The position numbers and the translations under genes were made by a program. The notes beneath the pieces were generated by a model, which worked only from the letters and a program-made list of their open reading frames with translations, made no database searches and was not told the origin of the DNA. From Virgibacillus sp. LDC-1 (GTDB lineage: Bacteria; Bacillota; Bacilli; Bacillales; Amphibacillaceae), in contig NZ_JARUVL010000010.1 in assembly GCF_030137545.1 (NCBI RefSeq), forward strand, positions 1 to 64,000: DNA of 64,000 nt, in the 5' to 3' direction. Numbering within the stretch: position 1 is the stretch's first letter; the number at the start of each line of letters is the position of its first letter. This document shows, piece after piece, positions 49,009-58,253 of the stretch.

Positions 49009-49395
49009 TCAATCCCTTTGCCAGTTATTAATGCGCTGGTTTTGTAGTGGGGGAGGATTTTTATTCGTGCTTTGAAACTGTCCAAGTAATTCCTGTAACG
49101 TAGCTATTGTAGAGTTTAATTGTTTTGCTTGGCTTTGCACCTTATTTACATCCACATTTTCTGTCAATTTTTTTATTTGTTTAAAAAGCTCCGTTTTTTT
49201 CTCCGTTGACTTTTTTGTATTTTCCTCATCCTGATACTGTTCCCAAAATGAATCATCTTCACCTAGCAACACCCATTTTTCATAATATTCCTGCCACCCC
49301 CTCCTCTTCTTCCTTATTTCTTCAATTAGTTTAGGATGCTTATTAATAAACTCCTTAAATTCTCTTACAGTTGGATGTAGCTTTTTTTCATCCAT
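49009..49395 (-). CDS. ylbD: YlbD-family spore coat protein
   Basis: A 128-residue basic and helical protein with an N-terminal block LHPTVREFKEFINKHPKLIE, then RGWQEYYEKWVLLGEDDSFW, and a C-terminal coiled-coil and low-complexity tail ending NPPPLQNQRINNWQRD. The family is annotated as a coat protein (YlbD) found in spore formers; direct evidence is limited. First of the ylbD-ylbE pair. Confidence 0.85.
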   Translation of the reverse strand: MDEKKLHPTVREFKEFINKHPKLIEEIRKKRRGWQEYYEKWVLLGEDDSFWEQYQDEENTKKSTEKKTELFKQIKKLTENVDVNKVQSQAKQLNSTIATLQELLGQFQSTNKNPPPLQNQRINNWQRD

Positions 49396-49539
49396 CTATA
49401 TCACCCCATCATTCCATTTAAATTAATCAATGGGTCTATGAAGGCCGTTACTTCCTTCGATTTTTAGTGCGATATGCACTACCTATTAAATAATTTATGC
49501 ATGACAGGTTGGAATGTGCCCGGTTAGGTATTTTAAAAT

Positions 49540-49583
49540 AAAACGATTGAATCCAATCTATCTAGATTGGATTCAATCGTTTT
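49540..49583 (-). terminator. Terminator after ylbC with a perfect 21-bp stem
   Basis: AAAACGATTGAATCCAATCTA (49540-49560) pairs perfectly with its complement at 49563-49583 around a 2-base loop (slightly fewer pairs form in RNA). T runs flank it. It ends the ylbC transcript and lies upstream of ylbD; the remainder of 49396-49602 shows no gene. Confidence 0.88.
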
Positions 49584-49602
49584 TATATTTATTTCTTCTC
49601 CA

Positions 49603-50667
49603 CTAAGGCTTTGCTAAAAAATTTTGTGTGTAATACAGTCGATACACTCCGACACCTAAGTGCGTATATCCATCATTCAATAATGCTTCACGATGCCCCT
49701 TGCTATTTAACCATCCTTCCATCGCTGCTGCTGCATCTGGATATTGGGCTGCAATATTTTCACCTGCCGAAAAGTAAAAGACTTCCTTTGCAGCCAACCT
49801 TTCTTTTAATCCATCTCCATTTTGAGCATAATGTGAAAAATAATTATTTACAGACATATCCTTACTGTGTAAAAAAGCAACCTCGCTTACTTTCTCTTCC
49901 CATTTCAATGACGATTTTTGATTACTGTGTCGCATCACATTCGTAATATCAAATATTTGCTGCTCCATTCCATGCTCTACCTGTAACCATTCATCATCCG
50001 ATAAGGAAGGCTGCTCTGGTAGCTCTCCACGATATTGAAGCTCATATGGTCGATGTTGTAATAATAAATCACCAGAAAGAATACGAACCGAAGAAAGCTT
50101 GTCTGTAAAGGTATCAAAATAGCATTGGATGAATAGATCATTCGTTATCTTTGCTAATGGACGCTTCTTCATATCATCGTTATTTAATCGGAATGTGTAT
50201 GAAGAGATTCCTTTTTTATAGGTTATTTCCTCTGAAAAAGGAAATACCTCGTTTACTTCCTCATAGGATTGACCAATAACAAGCGGGTCAATCGATAGCT
50301 TGCTCCCCGTACCAAAGACGGTTTGAATTTTATCATTTAATATTCCAAATTGAATATACTGTTCTTTTTGATCGGTATAAACCCACCATGTATACCCGTA
50401 GGAGCTTAAGTCCTTTCTAATTGGCGTACCTAACTTTCCCTCTAATTCTTTCGTCGTTTTATCGATCCACTGAAATAAGTCTCCTCCATACCTATCACTA
50501 AGTAGCTGTTTTTCTGGAGCGGTTTTGGTCTGAATGACATTCTTCTTTTCCTTTATTACCTGACTAATCTTGTGAAGGCTATTAGAATCCACCACATACT
50601 TGTCAGCAACATAAAATAGAGCTCCGATGAGTAATAAAACGAGTAATAGACGGCGTAATAAGCGCAT
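49603..50667 (-). CDS. ylbC: CAP-domain protein YlbC
   Basis: A 354-residue exported or membrane-anchored protein. One N-terminal hydrophobic segment (LLLVLLLIGALFYVADKYV) precedes a CAP-associated N-terminal domain (about 50-200: GTPIRKDLSSYGYTWWVYTD, VIGQSYEEVNEVFPFS) and a C-terminal CAP (SCP/PR1-like) domain with HSKDMSVNNYFSHYAQNGDG, AGENIAAQY and GHREALLNDGYTHLGVGV; the histidine and glutamate metal-site residues are present. Role unknown. The ATG at 50667 has AAAGGGTG upstream. Confidence 0.92.
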   Translation of the reverse strand: MRLLRRLLLVLLLIGALFYVADKYVVDSNSLHKISQVIKEKKNVIQTKTAPEKQLLSDRYGGDLFQWIDKTTKELEGKLGTPIRKDLSSYGYTWWVYTDQKEQYIQFGILNDKIQTVFGTGSKLSIDPLVIGQSYEEVNEVFPFSEEITYKKGISSYTFRLNNDDMKKRPLAKITNDLFIQCYFDTFTDKLSSVRILSGDLLLQHRPYELQYRGELPEQPSLSDDEWLQVEHGMEQQIFDITNVMRHSNQKSSLKWEEKVSEVAFLHSKDMSVNNYFSHYAQNGDGLKERLAAKEVFYFSAGENIAAQYPDAAAAMEGWLNSKGHREALLNDGYTHLGVGVYRLYYTQNFLAKP

Positions 50668-50852
50668 ATTTTTCACCCTTTAATTAGAATATAGTAATGT
50701 AACTATATGAACTAGAACGTAATTCTATGCATCATAGTTTTTAACTGTAAGAATAGCAACTGCTTATTTACTTACTATATTAAGCGAAGCTATCCTTTTC
50801 ATTGTATACTTTTCATCTAAAGCTAGCTACCCATATAAGACCCCTTTTATGA

Positions 50853-50881
50853 TTGCAACTTCTTCCATTTCATACTATTAT
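50853..50881 (+). promoter_or_regulatory. Sigma-A promoter of ylbA
   Basis: TTGCAA (50853-50858), 17-base spacer, TATTAT (50876-50881), 36 bases before the start codon. The rest of the 249-base divergent interval with ylbC holds no gene that I see. Confidence 0.65.
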
Positions 50882-50916
50882 AGTTTTGAGAGGAAAATTT
50901 GTGAGGTGGGGTTAAA

Positions 50917-51285
50917 ATGAGACTAGAAAACTTAGAAGTGGAAGACATGCTTGTTGATGTAAAGCCATTGGACCATGTTATGGGGAAACATGCGTTTATC
51001 CGAGCCGGACAATGGGATTATGAGCGAGTAACCTATGACTATAAAATTGGGTCAAATGAAAAAAACATTACATATTATGTTCGAATTCAGGGCTATGCCG
51101 TTGAAGGAGATGTTGATCGAGGAAATGCAGTCATTAAGCTTATGACGCCGCTTCTCGGTAAGCATTATTATCCACATGGCGTAGAATATGGAGAAGAAGA
51201 AAACTTTCCAGAAAATTTAGTTGAACGAGCAAAAAATCTTATTATAAAGGTTAAAGAAGAACTAACTGAATTAAAAAATAACTAA
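50917..51285 (+). CDS. ylbA: YugN-like family protein YlbA
   Basis: A 122-residue cytosolic protein of the YugN-like family. The conserved core is HAFIRAGQWDYERVTYDYKI and then YYVRIQGYAVEGDVDRG, IKLMTPLLGKHYYPHGVEYG. No catalytic motif is recognised and function is unknown. GAGGTGGGG is the ribosome-binding site. It closes the conserved ylb series. Confidence 0.85.
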   Translation: MRLENLEVEDMLVDVKPLDHVMGKHAFIRAGQWDYERVTYDYKIGSNEKNITYYVRIQGYAVEGDVDRGNAVIKLMTPLLGKHYYPHGVEYGEEENFPENLVERAKNLIIKVKEELTELKNN

Positions 51286-51368
51286 CTTTAAATTACCAAC
51301 TGATTTTACTTCATCAAAGAATCCTAACTTCAAGGTGTACGATTTTTAGCTTTTGATTCATTAAATTT

Positions 51369-51406
51369 AGGGTCGATCCCTCTCTTTGAGGAATCCGACC
51401 CTTTTT
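51369..51406 (+). terminator. Terminator after ylbA
   Basis: AGGGTCG/CGACCCT with additional inner TCC/GGA pairing, followed by five T on the plus strand. Otherwise the 51286-51511 interval shows only the ribosome-binding site of the next gene. Confidence 0.85.
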
Positions 51407-51511
51407 ATATCGCAAATAAACTAATTCTGTTCAAAACATCATATAAATGCTATATTTTTTATAGATGTAAATTGAGAATAATGGGTTTTTGAAAGGAGAC
51501 ATTGGTTCATC

Positions 51512-52570
51512 TTGTTGCGTAATATAACAAAACGTCAATGGACGCTTATTTTTTTAACTGTCTTACTCATTTTATTAGGTTATTTTATTTTACCTATTTC
51601 AGTACCGTTAATTATTGCTTTTATTACGGCACTTATCCTGAATCCGGTGATCCGATCTATCCAGACCCATATTAAAATTAGCCGAAAAAATGCCGTTATT
51701 ATCGTCTTTTTGCTATTTCTTATATTGGTTGGTATTACTGGTACATTGATCGTTACAAAAGCAGTCACACAGGTTGTTAACTTTGTCGAAGATGTACCCG
51801 AGCATTTTAATCAATTAAATCAAATTTACCGTGATTGGGAAGATAGCTTCCAGCAATATGCGAAAAATCTTCCAAAGGAATTCGTAGATCAAATTACAGA
51901 TAGCCTTGAAAGTAATTTAACTTCCTTAAGCTCTACTGCGAAGGAAAAATTTACGATCGATTACATTGCTCAGCTATTCGCAAAGGTACCACAGTACTTA
52001 ATTAGCTTTCTTGTCTATTTAATCGCGTTATTCTTATTCATGCTTGAGTTACCAATTTTAAAATCAAAAACCTATGAAATGTTAACACATGAAACTGCAG
52101 AAAAGGTTTCATTTATGAATGCTAGACTATCAAATGTCATTCTTGGTTTTCTCAAAGCACAATTTCTCGTCAGTATTATTATTTTTATTGTTTCATTAGT
52201 CGGGTTATTCTTAATCGCTCCTGACATTGCTATCATTATGTCAATATTCATCTGGATCATTGATCTGATTCCGATTATTGGTTCGATTATTGTGTTAGGT
52301 CCGTGGTCTCTATTCATGTTTTTATCAGGGGATACAGCGATGGGTGTACAACTAGCCATCTTGGCAATTATTCTTTTAGCCATTCGCAGAGTTGTCGAAC
52401 CAAAGGTAATGGGAAAACATATCGGGTTATCTCCACTCGCTACGTTAATTGCTATGTTTCTAGGGTTGAAGTTACTCGGTATATTAGGTTTTATTCTTGG
52501 ACCACTATTGGTAATCGCATTCCATTCAGCGAAAGAAGCAGGAATCATTAAATGGAACATTAAAATTTAA
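51512..52570 (+). CDS. AI-2E transporter-family membrane protein (YtvI-like)
   Basis: A 352-residue integral membrane protein of the AI-2 exporter superfamily (PerM/TqsA/YtvI) with about eight transmembrane segments. Family features are VPLIIAFITALILNPVI near residue 30, an extracytoplasmic helical region (about 95-155), IWIIDLIPIIGSIIVLGPW near 248 and RRVVEPKVMGKHIGLSPLAT near 291. It resembles the sporulation protein YtvI, but could be another member. The substrate is unknown. The start is TTG; GAAAGGAG is thirteen bases upstream, rather far, so the start is uncertain. Confidence 0.8.
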   Translation: MLRNITKRQWTLIFLTVLLILLGYFILPISVPLIIAFITALILNPVIRSIQTHIKISRKNAVIIVFLLFLILVGITGTLIVTKAVTQVVNFVEDVPEHFNQLNQIYRDWEDSFQQYAKNLPKEFVDQITDSLESNLTSLSSTAKEKFTIDYIAQLFAKVPQYLISFLVYLIALFLFMLELPILKSKTYEMLTHETAEKVSFMNARLSNVILGFLKAQFLVSIIIFIVSLVGLFLIAPDIAIIMSIFIWIIDLIPIIGSIIVLGPWSLFMFLSGDTAMGVQLAILAIILLAIRRVVEPKVMGKHIGLSPLATLIAMFLGLKLLGILGFILGPLLVIAFHSAKEAGIIKWNIKI

Positions 52571-52585
52571 TACGTAGTGTAAAAT

Positions 52586-52634
52586 AAAAGAAACGATTCG
52601 AAAGTCATCTAAAACTTTACGGATCGTTTCTTTT
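52586..52634. terminator. Convergent terminator YtvI-like gene / ctaM
   Basis: AAAAGAAACGAT...ATCGTTTCTTTT arms enclose a longer loop with extra pairing, between convergent genes, with A/T-rich tails in both directions. Confidence 0.78.
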
Positions 52635-52687
52635 ATTTATATAGATCTCCCCACCACTTCGTTAACAGATTCAGTGGTCCATTCTTC

Positions 52688-53143
52688 TTAAAAACCTAAA
52701 ATTGCTTTAATCATGCTCGTTGTTTCTCCACCCTTATAAAATACATAAAGCAATAAATATACCATAATTCCAGTAAGTGCGCTAAAGAACCAAATGATAC
52801 TCGTAATCGGTCCGAGCTTTCTGTGCTTCGATATTTTTCGTTTCATTGCTAATGTAATCGTAACAATCCCAAACACAGCTCCAGTCGTAGCTAAAACAAT
52901 ATGAAAAATTAAAAAAATCGTGTAATAAATTTTTAAATCCTCAGGTCCCCCAAAGCTTGTATTACCAATAAAAACTGTTCTTGATACATAAATCGTTAAA
53001 AACAAAAGTGCACTTATAGCTGCTGCGAGCATTGTTTTTTTATGTGCAGCTTTCTTACCTCGTACAATTAATATCCACCCAATAGCAACTAAGATTGCGC
53101 TAAGTAAAATAAAAAAAGTACTAATTGTTGGTAAAATTGGCAT
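52688..53143 (-). CDS. ctaM: DUF420 membrane protein, oxidase maturation factor CtaM
   Basis: A 151-residue protein with four or five transmembrane segments and several membrane-embedded histidines (AHKKTML, FLIFHIVLATTG, SKHRKLGP). The DUF420/CtaM family (YozB in B. subtilis) is required for maturation of heme-copper oxidases in Staphylococcus aureus. Its location next to ctaG and the caa3 genes supports the same role here. Confidence 0.87.
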   Translation of the reverse strand: MPILPTISTFFILLSAILVAIGWILIVRGKKAAHKKTMLAAAISALLFLTIYVSRTVFIGNTSFGGPEDLKIYYTIFLIFHIVLATTGAVFGIVTITLAMKRKISKHRKLGPITSIIWFFSALTGIMVYLLLYVFYKGGETTSMIKAILGF

Positions 53144-53197
53144 CTAAACCAATCCCTTTCTCTATATATTGTGAAATGTAATAGTTAGTAAAACAGA

Positions 53198-54109
53198 TTA
53201 TTGTAAATTCTGGACAGTCGTATTCTCTGGTACAGGATCGACCTTTAAACTTTCCTTTGTAAACCAACCGAAAAAGATTCTCGCTAAAACAACACCATAC
53301 GTAATCTCTTGCATTATTTTCATAATGATTCCACCAAGCTGCTGATCCTCCATGATATTCATCGGAGAAAACATCTCTGGACCCGAAATTTCAGTTTGTA
53401 AATTTTGCAGCACATCTCCTGGCACACAAAGACTCATTGCTTGAATCCATGCTCCTCCAGAGCTATACGCTGCAAATAAAGGAACATCTGCAAAAATGAT
53501 TAATACACATGCAGGAGTAATAAGCACCCCATTCCCAAAAATATAAAATATTTTCATCAATGGCGTCATTACATTAAATTCCTTAAGCGTTGTTAGTATC
53601 GGGAACCACATGATAAAAGCAGCAAATAGCAAAACAAGCGAGATCGATGTATGTGCCACCTGTGATGACTTTGCGAAATTAAATACTGCTGGTATATGGT
53701 ATAACGAAAATAACGCATTAAAAAGAAGGATGGATATTAACGGTTTAGACAAAAATCGTAACAAAGGGAAGATGACTGGCTTAAAAACTACCTTCTTCCA
53801 AATCCAGATCGGAATCCCTTTTATCATTAAGATTGGAAACAGCAGATAAAAAAGCGCCATTTGCGCCATATGGGCTGATAGCATAATGTGCGTAAGTAAA
53901 TCAATTGGCGAACCCTTCACGACATAAAGAAGAAACATGCCCGTATAAAAGGCTATCTTTTGTTTTGGAGTAGGCTTTTCTTCGCCTCCAAACTTATGAC
54001 GATACGGACCGGTTACTAAAAAATAAATCAAAGCTAAACAAAGTACAAATAGTAAAAAGTAAGGACTCCATAACGCACGAAATCCAAATATCTGTAACTC
54101 CAACCACAT
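53198..54109 (-). CDS. ctaG: Cytochrome c oxidase assembly factor CtaG
   Basis: A 303-residue polytopic membrane protein of the caa3-type CtaG family, needed for active caa3 oxidase, probably through copper delivery to subunit I. About seven transmembrane segments; signatures are WSPYFLLFVLCLALIYF near the start, LLTHIMLSAHMAQMALFYLL near 80 with histidines, and DQQLGGIIMKIMQEITYGVV near the end. It is separated from ctaF by a terminator, unlike the single operon of B. subtilis. Confidence 0.93.
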   Translation of the reverse strand: MWLELQIFGFRALWSPYFLLFVLCLALIYFLVTGPYRHKFGGEEKPTPKQKIAFYTGMFLLYVVKGSPIDLLTHIMLSAHMAQMALFYLLFPILMIKGIPIWIWKKVVFKPVIFPLLRFLSKPLISILLFNALFSLYHIPAVFNFAKSSQVAHTSISLVLLFAAFIMWFPILTTLKEFNVMTPLMKIFYIFGNGVLITPACVLIIFADVPLFAAYSSGGAWIQAMSLCVPGDVLQNLQTEISGPEMFSPMNIMEDQQLGGIIMKIMQEITYGVVLARIFFGWFTKESLKVDPVPENTTVQNLQ

Positions 54110-54247
54110 AGTTATTCATCTCCAGTTTAAACGGATGCTACCGCTTATTATAACGTACACTACTTATTTATTCATCTTTTGAATGTGACAAAAACCGAAC
54201 AAATGAAAGATTATACAAAGAAGGTTTATTCTTCCTGCTTGCAAAAT

Positions 54248-54276
54248 AAAAAGATCGGGAGTGTCCCGATCTTTTT
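54248..54276 (-). terminator. Terminator of the ctaCDEF operon
   Basis: AAAAAGATCGGGA/TCCCGATCTTTTT with a 3-base loop and T-rich tail, directly after the ctaF stop and upstream of ctaG. Confidence 0.92.
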
Positions 54277-54280
54277 ATTT

Positions 54281-54601
54281 TTACCACCAAGTAATGACAG
54301 CAAGACCTGCGATCGTTAATATGGCAGCCCATGCTCCCCCATAAATCATAATGGATGGCATTTCATGTCCCTTATCCTTCATATGCATGAAATAATAATA
54401 TTGAAAGGCGACTTGAATGAGAGCTAGAATTAACAAAACAGGAATAGCGAACATTTTTTCCATGACACCCGTTGCTACGATTGTAAAGGCGATAAGCGTA
54501 ACGACAATCATTAACGCAAACGAAATGAGCTGTTTTTTCATTTCTTCCTTGTTCCGTTGCTTCTGATACTCTGTTATTTTATTGGTATTGGTGTTTTCCA
54601 T
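54281..54601 (-). CDS. ctaF: Cytochrome c oxidase subunit IV (caa3)
   Basis: A 106-residue protein with three transmembrane segments (about 27-47, 53-73, 84-104), of the prokaryotic cytochrome C oxidase subunit IV family; VAFQYYYFMHMKDKGHEMPS is typical. A structural subunit of caa3 oxidase, last gene of ctaC-D-E-F, three bases after ctaE. Confidence 0.93.
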   Translation of the reverse strand: MENTNTNKITEYQKQRNKEEMKKQLISFALMIVVTLIAFTIVATGVMEKMFAIPVLLILALIQVAFQYYYFMHMKDKGHEMPSIMIYGGAWAAILTIAGLAVITWW

Positions 54602-54604
54602 CCT

Positions 54605-55231
54605 TTAACCCACCTTTCCCATTAAATAAACAACTGTGAATACGAATACCCATACAACATCAATAAAGTGCCAATACAAGCTAAATGTATTGAATTTAGG
54701 TGCATTATATAAGTTTAAGCCTCTTTTTGCATTACGAATCATTAGTGTAATTAACCAAAGGATACCAAATGTAACGTGCCCTCCATGGAAACCTACTAAT
54801 GTATAAAAAGCAGAACCAAACGCAGAAGAACGGAATGTAAAGCCGTATTCTGTAATATAATGCGCAAACTCATATATTTCCATTGCTAGAAAGCCAATTC
54901 CGAGTAAGCCCGTAATTCCTAGCCATAATTGCATCTTTTTAAAATCATTGTTTTTCATATGGTACATTGCATACACACTTGTTAGTGAACTTGTTAATAA
55001 CATGATTGTCATAATAAATACAAGTTCTAATCCGAAAAGTTCTTCTGAGGTTGGACCACCTGCTGTTGAATTTTTCAAGGAAAGGTATGTTCCAAATAAA
55101 CTAGCAAATAATACCGTTTCTCCTCCTAGGAAGAACCACAAGCCTAAAAATTTATTTTTACCTTCAAGGGTCGCCTTTTCTGGCGATTGCGGCATTGTTT
55201 CTGGATTTAAAATGTGATCGTTACTCATCAT
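54605..55231 (-). CDS. ctaE: Cytochrome c oxidase subunit III (caa3)
   Basis: A 208-residue subunit III with five transmembrane segments. Family motifs include LGLWFFLGGETVLFASLFGTY near residue 28 and GFHGGHVTFGILWLITLMI near 148, then YWHFIDVVWVFVFTVVYL. Its start overlaps the ctaD stop by four bases (ATGA), so the two are translationally coupled. Confidence 0.96.
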   Translation of the reverse strand: MMSNDHILNPETMPQSPEKATLEGKNKFLGLWFFLGGETVLFASLFGTYLSLKNSTAGGPTSEELFGLELVFIMTIMLLTSSLTSVYAMYHMKNNDFKKMQLWLGITGLLGIGFLAMEIYEFAHYITEYGFTFRSSAFGSAFYTLVGFHGGHVTFGILWLITLMIRNAKRGLNLYNAPKFNTFSLYWHFIDVVWVFVFTVVYLMGKVG

Positions 55232-57084
55232 TCATCAGCCTCCCTTTCCAGTTCTTCTTTTGAGATATGATACCCAAGATCATCCTTCACAGAACGTACA
55301 ATCATCGCACCAAGTGCAATTGCCATTCCACCAAATAAAGCAATAAACCATGCATTGTTATCTGTTTGATAAATAAAACCAAATCCGGCAATAAATAAAC
55401 CAAGGGACATTACAAATGGAATAAATGAATTATTCGGCATATGAATCTCACCTAAAGGCTCAGCCGGTGTCATTTTCCCATTTCCTTCTGTTTTTTCCAC
55501 CCATAATGGATCTAAGCCACGTGTTAACGGTAATTGCTTAAAGTTATAATATGGCGGTGGTGAAGGAATGGACCATTCTAATGTACGACCATCCCATGGA
55601 TCAGCTGGTGCCTTTTCGCCTTTAACTTGACTATATATCGCATTAATAAAGAAGACGATTACTCCAATTGCCATGAAGAATGCTCCAATGGTACTAATAA
55701 AGTTTCCAAGATCTAAATTTTGATCCTCTAAGAACACCCAGTAACGACGCGGCATTCCCATTAAACCGAGAAAATGTTGAATAAAGAACGTTAGATGGAA
55801 TCCAATAAAGAATGTCCAGAACGCAATTTTACCCATCGTTTCATTTAGAATACGACCAAACATTTTCGGCCACCAGTAATGGAATCCAGCGAAGATACCA
55901 AATACGGTTCCTCCAACAATAACATAGTGGAAGTGTGCAATAACAAAATACGTATCATGGTACTGGTAATCCGCTGCTACAGTCGCAACCATTACCCCTG
56001 TCATCCCACCGACAGTAAAGGAAGGAATAAAACCAAGACTCCAAAGCATTGCTGAATTGATCGTAATGCTTCCTCCCCACATCGTAGCAAGCCAGTTAAA
56101 TATCTTAATTCCAGTTGGAACAGCAATTGCCATCGTTGCAATAGAGAAAATGGTATTTGCTACTGGCCCTAGACCAACAGTAAACATGTGGTGCGCCCAT
56201 ACCATAAATCCTAAAAATGCAATTAGCATCGTTGCGAAAACCATTGCTGTATAACCGAATAAACGCTTTTTAGAAAAAGTTGAGAAAATGTCACTAAACA
56301 AACCAAATACAGGCAATATCAAAATATAAACTTCTGGATGACCAAATATCCAGAATAGATGCTGCCAAATAATTGTGTTTCCACCTAAAGTAACATCAAA
56401 GAATGCAGAATCAAACATACGATCAAACATTAACAAAAATAGTCCAATCGTTAATGCTGGAAATGCAAACAAAATTAGAATACTCGTTACAAATGTAGCC
56501 CATGTAAATAAAGGCATTCGCATATAAGTCATACCAGGAGCACGCATATTAATGATCGTAACGAGAAAATTAATACCACCTATTAATGTACCTGCCCCGG
56601 CAATTTGCAGTCCCATTACATAAAAGTCAACACCATGTCCAGGAGAAGTCGTCGATAATGGTGCATACGATGTCCACCCTGCGTCTGGTGCACCGCCTAA
56701 AAACCAACTACAATTAAGTAAAATACCTCCAAACATAAATAACCAAAAACCTAAAGAATTTAAAAACGGAAAAGCCACATCTCTTGCTCCAATTTGTAAC
56801 GGGACCGCGGCGTTCATCAATCCCAATAACAAAGGCATTGCTGCCAAAAATATCATTGTCGTTCCGTGCATCGTAATAACTTCATTGTAAAATCCTGCAC
56901 TGACAAAGTCATTTTCTGGCTTTATTAATTGAATCCGTATGATTAAAGCTTCTATTCCACCGAGTATGAAGAAAAATCCACCACCAAATGTGTATAAATG
57001 TGCAATTTTCTTATGGTCGACAGTGGTTAAATAATCCCATATTACAGCGCCGAAGCCCTGTTTCTGAGTAGCTGCTATACTCAC
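55228..57084 (-). CDS. ctaD: Cytochrome c oxidase subunit I (caa3)
   Basis: Catalytic subunit of the A-type heme-copper oxidase, with low-spin heme a and the heme a3/CuB site, pumping protons as it reduces oxygen. The 618 residues hold about 14 transmembrane segments. Key regions: MHGTTMIFLAAMPLLLG (heme a histidine), FGHPEVYILILPVFG (CuB histidine, cross-linked tyrosine, proton channel glutamate), WAHHMFTVGLG (CuB histidines) and IAHFHYVIVGG (heme histidines). The fused C-terminal extension is typical of caa3 subunit I. It follows ctaC. Confidence 0.97.
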   Translation of the reverse strand: MSIAATQKQGFGAVIWDYLTTVDHKKIAHLYTFGGGFFFILGGIEALIIRIQLIKPENDFVSAGFYNEVITMHGTTMIFLAAMPLLLGLMNAAVPLQIGARDVAFPFLNSLGFWLFMFGGILLNCSWFLGGAPDAGWTSYAPLSTTSPGHGVDFYVMGLQIAGAGTLIGGINFLVTIINMRAPGMTYMRMPLFTWATFVTSILILFAFPALTIGLFLLMFDRMFDSAFFDVTLGGNTIIWQHLFWIFGHPEVYILILPVFGLFSDIFSTFSKKRLFGYTAMVFATMLIAFLGFMVWAHHMFTVGLGPVANTIFSIATMAIAVPTGIKIFNWLATMWGGSITINSAMLWSLGFIPSFTVGGMTGVMVATVAADYQYHDTYFVIAHFHYVIVGGTVFGIFAGFHYWWPKMFGRILNETMGKIAFWTFFIGFHLTFFIQHFLGLMGMPRRYWVFLEDQNLDLGNFISTIGAFFMAIGVIVFFINAIYSQVKGEKAPADPWDGRTLEWSIPSPPPYYNFKQLPLTRGLDPLWVEKTEGNGKMTPAEPLGEIHMPNNSFIPFVMSLGLFIAGFGFIYQTDNNAWFIALFGGMAIALGAMIVRSVKDDLGYHISKEELEREADE

Positions 57085-57135
57085 AGGTTAAACCTCCTTT
57101 TTTCTCTTTCATCCCATTTATTAAATACATTCTCT

Positions 57136-58188
57136 CTATTTTCCTGCACTTTCTGGACCAATTTCACTTGGTTTTAGTTGCAATAAATATTCTGCAATTT
57201 TTTCAGCTTCTTCTTTATTCACAGCAGGATATTTACCCGTCATCAAGTTACCAGGCTTAATCTTTTCAGGATTAACAATCCACTCTACTAAGTTTTCTTT
57301 TGTTGGCTCTACGTATCCAGCAAGCTTTGTCCGATTACCAAAATCAGTTAAATTCGGACCAGTAGCAATTGGCGATGAGCCGATTGCATGACAAGCCATA
57401 CAATTATTCGCTTCAAAAAGCTCTTGCCCTTCTTGTGCAACTGAATTTTCCGGCTTTGCTTTTGGATCTACACTTTTCATATCTGCTATCCATTGTTCAT
57501 ACTCTTCTTCACTAACAACAATCACTTTAAAATCCATTAAGGAATGCGAAGGTCCGCAAAGCTCTGCACACTTACCCCAATAAACACCTTCTTCATAGGC
57601 TTGGATATACATGGTATTTGTATTATCCGGATTCACATCCATTTTACCTGAAATAGAAGGTACCCAAAAAGAGTGCGTAACATCTGAGGACAGCATGTTT
57701 AAGTATACTTTCTTACCTACTGGTATATACAAATCCTGACTCGTTTGTATTTCTTCCCCTTTGTAGTCGAAATGCCACCAATACTGATTTCCAGTAATAT
57801 CAATATTAATGCTATCCTTTTGATCATTTGTCTTTGCCAAATCAAAAGAAATGAGTGTGGTAGGTACTGCCATTATAATAACTAAAATGATTGGAATAAT
57901 TGTCCAAACCGCTTCTAGTCCTTTATGACCTTCCACTTGCTTCGGTATAAAATTTTCTTGCCCTTTCTTTTTACGAAAACGAAGCAATACAATTACATAA
58001 ACTATCATTACAATTACAAATACAGCACTCATGATAACCGTTGTTAAAATGATCAGCTTCATCGAACTTTCTGATCCATACCCCTTCGGTACAAGGGCTG
58101 TTAAGTTTTCTCTGCCACAGCCGGATAATATAAGTGCTACCAAGCCTAACAAAAACAAAGCCCTAAGTTTTCCCATCCAACCTTTCAT
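57136..58188 (-). CDS. ctaC: Cytochrome c oxidase subunit II with fused cytochrome c (caa3)
   Basis: Accepts electrons through its own cytochrome c domain and the CuA centre. A lipoprotein signal with lipobox LILSGC (cysteine at about 24) precedes two transmembrane segments, the CuA domain with WGKCAELCGPSHSLMDF (cysteine, glutamate and histidine ligands) near 204-220, and a C-terminal cytochrome c domain with CMACH near 266 and a later GNLMTGKYP containing the probable axial methionine. Length 350 residues. First structural gene of the operon, 65 bases downstream of ctaB. Confidence 0.97.
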   Translation of the reverse strand: MKGWMGKLRALFLLGLVALILSGCGRENLTALVPKGYGSESSMKLIILTTVIMSAVFVIVMIVYVIVLLRFRKKKGQENFIPKQVEGHKGLEAVWTIIPIILVIIMAVPTTLISFDLAKTNDQKDSINIDITGNQYWWHFDYKGEEIQTSQDLYIPVGKKVYLNMLSSDVTHSFWVPSISGKMDVNPDNTNTMYIQAYEEGVYWGKCAELCGPSHSLMDFKVIVVSEEEYEQWIADMKSVDPKAKPENSVAQEGQELFEANNCMACHAIGSSPIATGPNLTDFGNRTKLAGYVEPTKENLVEWIVNPEKIKPGNLMTGKYPAVNKEEAEKIAEYLLQLKPSEIGPESAGK

Positions 58189-58253
58189 GAATTATACCTC
58201 TCTTTCTCTTTGTGTCTTCCTTATATATAAATGTTGCATAAAGGATAACCATA

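Noticed and set aside
49540-49583. Perfect 21-bp inverted repeat considered as a mobile-element end or protein site
   Set aside because: T-tails and position right after ylbC fit an intrinsic terminator; no second copy seen in the window.
52072-52560. A 162-codon frame antisense to the YtvI-like gene
   Set aside because: Shadow frame with no ribosome site or recognisable sequence; the plus-strand gene has clear family motifs.
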